NCBI GenBank assembly: GCA_030770425.1
Contig: JASJFT010000181.1
Span: 30,442 to 94,441, forward strand
Length of the DNA: 64,000 nt
Reading direction: 5' to 3'
From: Darksidea phi
Taxonomy: Eukaryota; Ascomycota; Dothideomycetes; Pleosporales; Lentitheciaceae
The first letter of the stretch is position 1. Each line of letters begins with the position of its first letter. The translations under genes were made by a program, and so were the position numbers. Positions 55,497-64,000 of the stretch are shown here, piece by piece. Below the pieces are notes generated by a model that did not search any database, was not told where the DNA came from, and saw only the letters and a program-made list of their open reading frames with translations.

Positions 55497-58111
55497 ATGG
55501 CTTGTACGCACGTCAACGCGCAGGGTGTGTACCCCGCCTCACCCTCTCATCCCCCAAGTAGCTCCTAACTATTGCTAGAGCTTCGTCCGCCGGGACCTAC
55601 GCAGTCTGTGTACCGTGAAGACTGCACACAGTGCTTTGATTCGATCGTAAGATATCAACCCAAGCTTTAGTAGGCTTTTCAAAACTCACCATAGATCTAG
55701 GACGACCCCACCGGGCTCGATGTTTGCCTCTTCTGCTTCAACGGCGGCTGCACGGGCGACCGCGGCCATTCTGCCCTGCACTCCTCCTCAACCGGCCATC
55801 CTCTCGTCCTGAACATTAAGCGCACGCGCAAGAAAGTCAAACGCGACGAGCCTCCACAGAAGGTGACCAAGCTCGCCATCGCCGCCTCGACCGAATCCGA
55901 CCACTATGACACAACCACGCAGGTCAACTGCTATGCATGCGGCATCAACGATGTAGATAAGAGCTCGGGAAGACTCCCAGAAGTTGTGGATGCGGTTCTA
56001 AAGGCAAATACATTCGCACGGGAGCAGGAGGTCAAAGCGTGGGAGCAGGAGCTGACTGCTTGCGAGCACACTCTTTGCCTTGAGCAGGAGGCGGCAAGGC
56101 GGATCGATTCGCAGAGTCTAGGGCACTGCGCATCCTGCGAGCTTAAGGAGAACCTCTGGCTATGCCTGAGCTGTGGCAATCTGGGCTGTGGGCGCTCACA
56201 GCACGGTGGCATTGGCGGCAACTCCCATGGTGTGGCGCATACAAAGGCTTCCGGCCATCCCGTCGCAGTCAAGCTCGGATCTCTGACTGCCGATGGAACC
56301 GCCGATATCTACTGCTACGCCTGCGATGATGAGCGAATCGATCCCGAGCTGCCGAACCATCTGATGCACTGGGGGATTAACATCAAGGACAGGATCAAGA
56401 CGGAGAAGAGCTTGATCGAGATGCAGGTGGAGCAGAATCTTCTTTGGGAGTTCTCGATGACGACAGAAGACGGCAAGGAGCTGAAGCCGCTGTTCGGCCC
56501 TGGCTTCACTGGCCTGAAGAATCTGGGAAACAGTTGCTATCTCGCCAGCACCGTACAAGCTCTGTTCTCAATGCCAGAATTCGCAGAGCGATACTACCTG
56601 CCCGATCAAGCACCTCCGCAGACGCATCAGCCAGCAGAAGACCTGGAGACGCAGCTACGGAAAATGGCTGATGGCCTACTTTCCGGGCGCTATTCGAAGC
56701 CAGACAGTGATGTCATCAGCTCAGAACACACGCCCGAGAATCCACATCAGAAGGGCCTTGCGCCTGGCATGCTGAAGCATTTAATCGGACGAGGTCACTC
56801 CGAGTTCTCCACAATGCGTCAGCAAGATGCGTTCGAGCTGCTGCTGCACCTGCTTAAGCTTGTGTCGCGGTCTCAGCATGTCGCGCCTCTCCAAGATCCC
56901 GTAAATGCTTTCCGATTTGTAATGGAACAGCGATTACAATGCATGAGCTGCAAGAAGGTCCGGTATCGCGAGGACGAGCAAGAAAACATCTCGATTCCAG
57001 TCCCTATTCGGAGAATATCAAAGGACGACGACAAAATGGAGGTGACAGATAGCGAGGGAAAGGAGAAGGCAAAGGAGGAGTTTGAGCCGGTCACGCTGAA
57101 GGAGTGCCTTGATATCTACACTGCCGACGAGCTGGTGGAGCTTACATGTGGTGGTTGCGGAAGCAAAGACGGTTTCATGAAGAAGAGTTTGTTCAAGACG
57201 TTCCCTTCTATCTTGGCTGTTAATGCTCGTCGCTTCGAGGTTGTCAACTGGGTGCCTACGAAGCAGGATGTGCCGGTCATTGTCGATGACGAGCCTTTCT
57301 CGTTTGATGCATATAAATCCAAGGGTCTACAAGACGGCGAGGAGCTTCTGCCTGAGGACGCTGATAGCGGAAGCACAGCCAACAAGTGGATTCCGAACGA
57401 AGCTGCACTGTCAATGTTGGAAGCAATGGGTTTTCCCCGGGTGCGGTGCGAGAAGGCTCTCCATGCGACTGGCAACTCCGATCCAGAAGCTGCGTCAAAT
57501 TGGCTATTCGGGCATATGGAGGATCCCGACATTGACGATCCAGTAGACTTCAATGCAGGTAGCGGCTCTAGCGGGGCTGCCGCCAGTGTAGTAGATCCTG
57601 AGAAGATCGAAAACCTGAGTGCGATGGGCTTTAATGCTCCCCAGGCCCGACAAGCTCTGAAGGAGACTGGAGGTGACATGGAGCGAGCTGTAGAATGGCT
57701 GTTCAGCCATCCCGATGCTACAGGCGATTTTGATGAGGGCGGAAGCTCGGAGGTAGGTTCTCAAGCCGAATTCACCGACCTCGGACAACAGCTAATATCG
57801 GCGGCACAGACTCCCGCTCGTACCAAGGAGAAAACACTGCCCGGTAGCGACAAACTGCCAGCAAGCTTCCAGCTGCAGTCCATCGTCTGTCACAAAGGCA
57901 GCTCTATTCATGCTGGGTGCGTATGCCTAATCGGGGCATAACACGAATCGTACTAATCTGCGACAGACACTACGTCGCATTCATCCGTAAACAGGTCCCC
58001 GGTGAGCAGTCTGCCTCGTGGGTCCTCTTCAACGATGAAAAAGTAGCCAAAGCAGGAGACGTGGAAGAGATGAAGAAGTTTGCATATGTTTATTTCTTCA
58101 GGCGTTTGTAA
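55497..58111 (+). CDS. UBP14: UBP14/USP5-type ubiquitin C-terminal hydrolase
   Basis: Four exons, 55497-55524, 55579-55646, 55701-57916, 57967-58111, give 818 aa. Order: N-terminal cryptic zinc-finger part (MACTHVNAQELRPPG, VYREDCTQCFDSI, DVCLFCFNGG); zf-UBP domain (CASCELKENLWLCLSCGNLGCGR...H...H); catalytic Cys box GLKNLGNSCYLAS (Cys311); two UBA domains (AALSMLEAMGFPRVRCEKAL, IENLSAMGFNAPQARQAL); His box HAGHYVAF with His772 formed across the last junction; end FAYVYFFRRL. Known role: takes apart free, unanchored polyubiquitin chains to recycle ubiquitin; loss stalls the proteasome. All key residues are present. Confidence 0.95.
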
Positions 58112-58546
58112 GCCGGTGGTCTGGGTCTTGCATCTCCCGGAACTAGCATTGCGGATGGCGCTTGAGATGGCGGATTGCCTCGGATAGTTCGGGTCCGTGT
58201 CGCACTTAATATTGAAGCGGCGAGGAGGTGTGCTTATGGGTATCACAAGTTCCTCACAAAAATGCAGCATACCCGAAGATGGTAGAAACGAAGTATCTGA
58301 TCTGATAAGATGAAGTCCTATGGTTGTGCATGGAATGCTCGGAGATAATGGGCCGCCAAGCCCTGATGTAATGGGGCAAAACCCCACGCCGCGGCCGCTT
58401 TAAAGCAGAAGCTCGGTCCATCGCGGCCTTTTCTCTATCGCCGTCACCACTCTACGTGCCCTTCTGCAGACCACCACCCCATTGACAACCATCGACCAAC
58501 GTTCCCAAGTACCGCCAAAACCTACATACACTCTTCCGTAGTCGTA
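58112..58546. promoter_or_regulatory. Promoter/leader region of ISU1
   Basis: 435 bp between UBP14 and ISU1, both on the plus strand. A gccgcggccgc-like palindrome lies at about 58388-58398. Nothing else is recognised. Confidence 0.35.
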
Positions 58547-59363
58547 ATGTTCAGGAGAGTAGCAGCAGCAGTGCCGGCGCAGGCGAGCAGGGTGCTTGCT
58601 ACAACGGCCCGTCCGAATATCGCTTCGCCAGTGCGCGCAGCAGTATCCGCCACAGTAAATGTTACCGGTCGGCGGCAGTACCATGAGAAAGATAAGTAGC
58701 CTTTGCGCAGCCGCCAATCGAAGATATGCGTGGCGGAGGTCGCATATCCTTGAGCGTTTTCGACTCTAACCCTCCACCACACCTCACAAACGCCCAGCTA
58801 ACCACCCCTCACTGCTAGACCACTACAACCGCCCGCGAAACGTGGGCTCCATGTCCAAGGCTGACAACGATGTCGGTACCGGCCTCGTCGGCGCACCCGC
58901 CTGCGGCGACGTCATGAAGCTTCAGATCCGCGTCGATCCGTCCAACAACACGATCAGCGATGTCAAGTTCAAGACATTTGGGTGTGGGAGTGCGATTGCG
59001 AGCTCGAGCTATTTGACGGAGCTGGTGAGGGGCATGACGTTGGAGGATGCCGGGAAGATCAGGAATACCGAGATTGCTAAGGAGCTTTGCTTGCCACCTG
59101 TTAAATGTGAGTACAACACTTTCTTCGATGGGGAGAAGAAGGACGGCTGAGGGTGGGAGAAAGCGAAGGAGGAGGATGGGAATTGTTACTGACTGGACAT
59201 AGTGCATTGCTCTATGCTCGCTGAAGACGCCATCAAATCCGCCATTTCGAACTACTACACCAAGAACCCCAACGCCCGAAGCACCGATCTCGGCGGCAAG
59301 TCCGCGCCACTACCCAAGATCGAAGTCGAGACCGTTACAGAGAAGGCTACCGCTTCCGCATAG
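58547..59363 (+). CDS. ISU1: ISU1, mitochondrial iron-sulfur scaffold protein
   Basis: Three exons, 58547-58691, 58813-59106, 59203-59363, give 199 aa. Exon 1 is an Arg/Ala/Ser-rich mitochondrial presequence ending RRQYHEK. Exon 2 has LDHYNRPRNVGSM, GAPACGDVMKLQI and FKTFGCGSAIASSS; exon 3 starts inside LHCSMLAEDAI. The three scaffold cysteines (ACGD, GCGS, HCSM) and the LPPVK motif for the Hsp70 chaperone are present. Role: [2Fe-2S] assembly in the mitochondrial matrix. The first intron has no usable GT-AG solution: only AT (58692) to AC (58812) gives HEK-V-LDHYNRPRNVG in frame. The second intron is GTGAGT...TAG. Confidence 0.93.
58692..58812 (+). other. AT-AC intron of ISU1 (121 nt)
   Basis: Donor ATAAGTAGCC, acceptor cctcAC. 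A CTAAC branch motif (58798-58802) lies 11 nt before the end. The donor equals the U1-pairing consensus GTAAGT with the first G changed to A, and there is no U12-type branch or donor (ATATCCTT), so this fits the rare U2-dependent AT-AC class. Nearby GT and AG pairs all break the frame or lose the conserved peptide. Confidence 0.82.
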
Positions 59364-60769
59364 TGGAGTGAACAAAATTGATACTAGGAATTCGAGAAGG
59401 AAAGCTTGAAGGATAAGGGATGGGGATGAGATGTATATTATAGCGGCCTCACCTTTCAGATCTCATTCGTATCAGGTCGATCGCTTCCGTATACCTGCTT
59501 GAGCCTAAAATTGGGGAGTTCTGAGCGTTCAGGTTTAGCTTCGTGCATCGAAATTGGAATGGATGCATGACGCCATAGGCGTATCCTATGTTGCCCTACG
59601 CACCTATAGTACGCATCCTAGGAATTAAACAAAGAATTTGAGATAGCTGTCGCGATGCGTGAAGTTCTATGTATCTCTCTTCGTCTTTATCAATTTGGTG
59701 CAGGCGAAGAATTGGGAAGTACTAGGCGTAAAAAAGCAACGGGGTATTTTGCATGTGTATGTTTCTAGGGAATTTCCACTAAAGCTACGCCTTTATATGC
59801 TGCTCGGCCCTCCCGGCTTACTGACGCGATACTGGGCTGAGGCTCACGCCACATTTTGGGGAAGGGCATGGTGTGCAGGATCCGATAAGCTATCAGGTCT
59901 CCTCACATTTGGAGGGGTCATATGTGTATACTCGCTGTCATCTTTTTGACATGGATTAAACTTAGCTGGTTTCATGTCTCGCCTGGGTTTTCTGCGATTT
60001 GTGCATGTTCCTGGGGAGGACATCGAGAAAACTTTGAACTACCGTACCGCACTGGGAAACCTCCACGCACCAACGCTGCAGCTCCTTCTTCATGTAGGCA
60101 AACGATCTGGCTACACAACTTCATCGCGATGTACTAACTTGTTGAGTTTTGAGATGATGTGAATGGCGGGATCGCCGTGATGTGCGCATCTGGGAGGCGC
60201 TTCGTTTATTCTTGGTCTGGTATTAGCGGGTTTGTAGGAGTCGAATACTAGTTATAATATGACGGCTGCATTTCCTCCTTTTCACTTTATCAGGATAAAA
60301 TGCTTGGAGTCCTGTTTTATTGGCGCAACGATCATAGATTTTGACAGATAATATTTGCGCAGCCTCCAAGCAGATACCCCCCACAATCACGCAGACGGCA
60401 AACAGCTATGTAGAAGCTGAGCACTTCTTTGAAGGATTTTCCCTATAAGAGCTTATTTTAATAAGCTATAAGATCTTTCATTATAGGAGATAAAATATAT
60501 ATATATATATATATATTTAAGCTCATCGCCTCAATGTTCGATGTTCGAAACATCACCTCGTCGCTCACGATCGATAGCACTGTGTACAGCTCTATAGCTC
60601 TATTATCATATACAAGGTGTAAGGAGAGTCCCATTATGCAAATCCAAACCAAATATTAAAATTAAACTTCAGAAAACCCCGTCTAAAATATAAGAAAAAA
60701 AAAAACAATAAAAACTGGTGCTAACTCAAATCATAGCCACAATCGCACTCTCCACCTCGCCGTTCGCCC
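59364..60769. other. 1.4 kb intergenic, AT-rich in part
   Basis: No gene is supported; frames at 59659-60162 have no domain. Contains the AT dinucleotide run at 60495-60516 and an A-rich stretch at about 60660-60712. Confidence 0.4.
60495..60516. repeat. (AT)11 microsatellite
   Basis: Eleven uninterrupted AT units between taaa and ttaa. Confidence 0.95.
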
Positions 60770-61342
60770 CTAACCACAGATCTTATTATCCGTCGTGCAA
60801 CCAACGAATCCGTTCGCGCAGTTGTAGAAGTTTCCGTGGTTTGGGGGACAGCTGCCCAAGGGCTTCTTTTCTCCGTCACAGACTTTAGGGCTGTCATTAG
60901 TGCAGCCCACAAATCCGCTTGAACATTCGCCAGTCTTTGCATACCACGTTCCCGGTGGGCATGACCAAGACTGCGTCGGGGTTGTATCCTTTGGTGGGGT
61001 CACGACCGGATCAGCTGGCTTTGGAGCAGGTGCGGATGTATCGCAGATGGCCGGATTGGTGGTGCAGCCAATGAAAGTAACGACGCCGCCCGCCTCGCAT
61101 CGTCGGAAAGAACCAAGATTTGGCTCGCCGCTGCAGTCGTTGAAGAAGCGCTTAGGACCGTTGCATACTGCAGAGCTTCTTTCGTACGGGGCGCATCCGA
61201 CAAAGCCGCTGGGGCACTTGACCTCAGGTGTCAAGTGGGACATGCCGGGACATTGTGCAGTAGATCGCTCGGAGAGAGTCGGAATGGCGTTGGTGCCTGT
61301 GAGGAGGGTAAAGGCAAGAGTGATGGAAGTGAAGTAATGCAT
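60770..61342 (-). CDS. Secreted cysteine-rich protein with four repeats
   Basis: Single exon on the minus strand, 190 aa. Residues 1-19 are a signal peptide (MHYFTSITLAFTLLTGTNA). The mature chain has 16 cysteines arranged as four units of the form C-x(9-11)-C-x(6-10)-C-x(6-9)-C; the centre of each unit is a (G/T)F(V/I)GC box: PSGFVGC, VTFIGC, SSGFVGC, NGFVGC. Units two and three are separated by a Pro/Thr-rich linker (APAPKPADPVVTPPKDTTPT), so the protein looks like two pairs joined by a hinge. I do not know a named family. Secretion and disulfide-rich repeats fit an apoplastic effector or wall-binding protein; both are inference. It lies near relics and AT-rich DNA. Confidence 0.82.
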   Translation of the reverse strand: MHYFTSITLAFTLLTGTNAIPTLSERSTAQCPGMSHLTPEVKCPSGFVGCAPYERSSAVCNGPKRFFNDCSGEPNLGSFRRCEAGGVVTFIGCTTNPAICDTSAPAPKPADPVVTPPKDTTPTQSWSCPPGTWYAKTGECSSGFVGCTNDSPKVCDGEKKPLGSCPPNHGNFYNCANGFVGCTTDNKICG

Positions 61343-62644
61343 CTTGAGTGTCGATTACTAGCTTTTTGAAGTAGGTGGAAGTATAGGAGAGCAGTTGAAA
61401 AGCGAGAAGACTGAAAGTAGACTGAGGGAAGACTGGAGAAAATCGAGAGGAGACTTGGAAAGAATTATCTATAAGATAGATGAATAGGAGAATGGTCTGT
61501 TTGGCGCTGTTGAGATGCTTGTCGATGTTGATGTTCTCAATGATCGAATATCTAAGGTGATTATATAGTATTCTTAACCTACAATTCAGCTTCCCAGCCA
61601 AGCAAAGCGGTCAGTTGTTTCTTCATAGCCAGCTACACTCCGCCGGGTGCCGCAGCATCCAACCTGGCTATGCCACAACCTGTGGATAGGTAGTTAGAAA
61701 AGCCATCCCACCAGTGAGGGCTGAAGCACTTAGTTCGCCTACACAGACCGACAATTGGTCGGTCAAGGAAAGCCTTGGCACAGCTGAAGACTTAAATACC
61801 TCTAAGCTGAAGTCGGCTCAGCCGAGCTCACCAAATCGGTCTTGGCCGGCTCACATGTGGAGGCTAACGTACACGGAGCTGCGGCCATGCTTTCTGCTTG
61901 GACCTTGCTACCCCGCATTCACTAGCGACTAGCCACAATGAGAACAACGACTTGGGCAGTGCAGCGAGGCGCAGTGTAGCAATACTATTTTCATCGTGCG
62001 GTGCTTGCGTACCTTATTCAGTATACCGACTTGCTACCGTAACGAGCTGCGATTATAGCCGAGACGATACTACGATCTCTGGAATGAGTAATAACACAAT
62101 AGCAAAGAACAGATTAATGACAGAGCCAGTCAACTACTAATTAGGTGGGACGCCCAATTTTGTCGAACCCCAAATTTTCTGGCAGAGATCGAAGTAGTAA
62201 AGGAAGGTGGTGTTGCTGTGTGGAAATATGTGCAAAATTGTTGTGGGTTAACGAACGCAAATCATGAAGACAACTTCCTTTATATAATATATGTGACGTA
62301 AAAACGTACTATACCATGTCTAGGATCACGCGTGGGATGAGAGTGGCCTTGCGACCGTCATTTAAAGTGTTAACATTCTCTGACTCGAGACTAAAAGCCC
62401 CTTGTGACTTGTTGTAGAGCATCATATTTATAGAAGCGAATGTAACGAACAAACCAGCTATGATTCCCGAACATGGGAGATCGTACCAGCGAGGACGAGA
62501 CCCATGGAGCCGCGTTGTTCATCGGAGAAACCCACTGCTTTCTGCTGGACAGGTGGCTAGCTAGTGTGCCCATGCTTCTTGCGGTAGTACTTACCCAAAA
62601 TCAGGGCTTAATACCAACTACAGTGTGTGTAATCGTAATGGTAA
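61343..62644. other. Promoter of the cysteine-rich gene and gene-poor DNA
   Basis: The first 250 bp upstream of the ATG are purine-rich on the plus strand (a CT-rich leader on the minus strand). Farther out, no gene is supported; short inverted motifs (gaccgacaattggtcggtc near 61747) occur. Confidence 0.35.
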
Positions 62645-63200
62645 TTAATAATCACACTCCTTATATGGTTCGTACTTTCCATTCGTCAGCTTGGCACACA
62701 GCGTCGCCGTTAGACGGTGGAAGTCAATAACTTCTAGGAAGCGGCTAGTGAAGCCCGGATTTGTGACCATGAGACGGTGTATGTCTTTTCCGTAGCCCAC
62801 TAGGATGACAACCATTTTCTTGCGGTACTTTTCGCTATCAAGGTTAATCGTCTCTAACACAGCCTCGGGTGCGTACGACCCTTCGCTGAGCTTGTACGCT
62901 TCATCGATAAACAGCACGCGGCCTAACGCCATTCGAAGAGTTTATATGTCTTAGGCCCCTTGTGCCCAACGTATTCGCCCACTAGGTTCGTCGCCGAGCG
63001 GTCCATAACTTCGGGGTGCCGAGAGGTCTATAACTTCGGGGTGCCTGCTCCGATCCGGCGGAACAGGCGGTCCGACGGGTGGGTCAGTATTCGGTCCAAA
63101 ACATTCCGAATCTCTCTAACGTTGCCGAAGCCGGTGCGGCGCCCTTTTATCCTGAGGTATCTTTTCCAGGTCACAGCAAGGTGGCGTAGTTGAACACGGC
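62645..63200 (-). pseudogene. Relic of a multi-AAA+ (CbbX/SpoVK-like) ATPase gene
   Basis: Minus-strand pieces match one AAA+ family in broken order. At about 63060-63155 is GFGNVREIRNVLDRI, usually the tail of one AAA module. At about 62945-62998 is NLVGEYVGHKGPKTYKLFE, the pre-Walker-B part of a following module. After a frame break, LGRVLFIDEAYKL (Walker B), VVILVGYGKDI (sensor 1) and NPGFTSRF (arginine finger) follow at 62720-62932. The Walker A loop that should lie between the first two pieces is missing, so there is an internal deletion, and a 25 bp tandem duplication sits at the breakpoint (62994-63018 and 63019-63043). The gene is dead; intact relatives in fungi are large tandem-AAA proteins of unknown role. 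Confidence 0.8.
62994..63043. repeat. 25 bp tandem duplication
   Basis: Two adjacent units, each containing ataacttcggggtg and beginning ccgag, with two differences. It lies at the deletion point of the AAA+ relic. Confidence 0.85.
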
Positions 63201-63565
63201 CCGATAGCTGTCAATTCGGCGCAGCCAGATAAGCGTGACGGGAATGCAGTGGGCGCGGGTACATCCGCTCTAATGAATGTCGCCTCCAAACTCTCGCCTC
63301 ACCGATTGAATATCACTGTGTGCGACATTTCATCGCGTGATGCTTCTCCTCAGCTCAGCCAGGCGATGAACCATCGAACTGCCGGTAAGCCTTTCACATA
63401 TGCAGACATGATTATGGATCTATTGGGATGAGAAGGAATTCGGTCTTTTCGGTCTTAGTCGGAATACGTAGATCTCTAAGTCTCCAACCCTTCTACTACT
63501 AGCTCGACTTTCCCTATAGGCGACATCGGGTGAAGGATCAACTTAAATAGAATACGATCTGAAAC

Positions 63566-63975
63566 CTAGAAACGAATATCGCCTTTGCCGGAGAGTACAA
63601 TCATCTCGTGTAATTTTAATTTTATATAATAGCGGTCGTCTCCTATACTAATATTAATATTATCCTTGTCGAACGTCTTACCGGTATTTCGAATCTGAAT
63701 GATAGTGCCCGTTTCGTTCGGCGAGGTGGATAGCCAACCCTTCTGCTGTAGAAAGATAGTAGGCTTAGACTTCGGTATTTGCAGCTTTCCTTCTTTTACT
63801 GCTTGCCGAATGTGTGGCCACTGTAATCTCTATTAGCAATCCATTCCCAAAGCTGAGGGCTCTTGTACTTACCGAACTCTTGAAATATTCTCCAGCCACC
63901 GTCACAAAAAGTACCACCGCCAGGGGTTGCACCAATCACGAAGCCCCGCAACTTACCCGATTAGGCATGCTCTTT
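63566..63975 (-). pseudogene. Unidentified coding relic or 3' exons of a gene
   Basis: A minus-strand frame without ATG (63566-63820) reads as protein: EGKLQIPKSKPTIFLQQKGW..., then YYIKLKLHEMIVLSGKGDI and a stop. Just upstream, another frame reads LRGFVIGATPGGGTF and SPQLWEWIANRDYSGHTFGKQ before a stop. Two readings are possible. Either a 52 nt intron (63821-63872, GTAAGT...CAG) precedes the last exon, or the two frames are one old frame broken by a one-base loss near 63802. The last part uses unusually AT-rich codons. No family is recognised. It abuts the transposon-end repeat, so it may belong to that element. Confidence 0.35.
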
Positions 63976-64000
63976 CCCCGTCGATCGCAGTGTCTCCGTC
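63895..64000 (-). repeat. Inverted copy of the 34.8 kb transposon-end repeat, cut by window end
   Basis: The reverse complement of this stretch matches 34885-34995 with few changes (for example gcatgcctaatcgggtaag here, gcatgcctagtcgggtaag there) and continues through ggtgcaacccctggcggtgg and tactttttgtgac. It runs off the window, so its terminal motif cannot be seen. Confidence 0.85.

Noticed and set aside
58694..58818. GT-AG alternative for the first ISU1 intron (GT at 58696 with AG at 58817-58818 or 58796-58797)
   Set aside because: Joining GATAA to ACCACTAC or to CTAACC shifts the frame away from LDHYNRPRNVG or creates an immediate stop.
1..64000. CRISPR array, bacterial operon or prophage signals
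   Set aside because: The DNA is clearly eukaryotic with spliceosomal introns; the only regular short repeat (54 bp, 35739 onward) has no spacers.

Overview
The window is nuclear DNA of a filamentous ascomycete (Pezizomycotina; Dothideomycetes is my guess from gene content, not a demonstrated placement). The evidence is short (about 45-170 nt) GT-AG introns with fungal donors and CTAAC-type branch points, single-gene transcription on both strands, and typical fungal families: cutinase, Cap20/perilipin-like protein, type B carboxylesterase and small secreted cysteine-rich proteins. I rebuilt exon structures by hand from reading frames, splice signals and conserved protein motifs.

Layout. 0.3-6.2 kb: secreted carboxylesterase, two related leucine-rich/F-box-like proteins, a thioredoxin. 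6.2-8.7 kb: gene-poor. 8.7-18 kb: perilipin-like protein, ribosomal protein eL27 (-) divergent from SOF1/DCAF13 (+), an alpha/beta hydrolase, a GNAT acetyltransferase (-) divergent from UTP18 (+). 18.4-25 kb: a giant Ser/Thr/Pro-rich membrane protein and a two-finger CCCH protein. 26-33.7 kb: splicing factor PRP6 (-), a conserved fungal protein (-), a CIR_N/LENG1-like protein (+), a dienelactone hydrolase (+). 33.7-36.3 kb: a possible small membrane protein, then repeats including a clean TA-flanked miniature inverted-repeat element. 36.3-45.2 kb: cutinase, quinone oxidoreductase, tRNA-Ser(AGA), an AT-rich island, GINS subunit SLD5 (-), CDC25 phosphatase (-). 45.2-48 kb: a long region without genes. 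48-59.4 kb: POL5, RidA-like protein (-), a frameshifted secreted-protein gene and its intact paralogue, UBP14-type deubiquitinase, and the Fe-S scaffold ISU1. 60.7-64 kb: a 16-cysteine secreted protein and then relics: an AAA+ pseudogene, an unassigned coding relic and an inverted copy of the repeat seen at 34.8 kb.

How the genes relate. There is no operon logic, but the window is rich in growth housekeeping: ribosome synthesis (eL27, SOF1, UTP18, POL5), splicing (PRP6, LENG1-like), replication and cell cycle (SLD5, CDC25), ubiquitin recycling (UBP14) and Fe-S assembly (ISU1). Secreted or host-facing genes (carboxylesterase, cutinase, three small secreted proteins) lie mostly beside gene-poor or repeat-bearing stretches.

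The most notable observation is in ISU1. The only junction that gives the conserved IscU N-terminus is an AT-AC intron (58692-58812) with an ATAAGT donor and a CTAAC branch site, that is, an apparent U2-type AT-AC intron.
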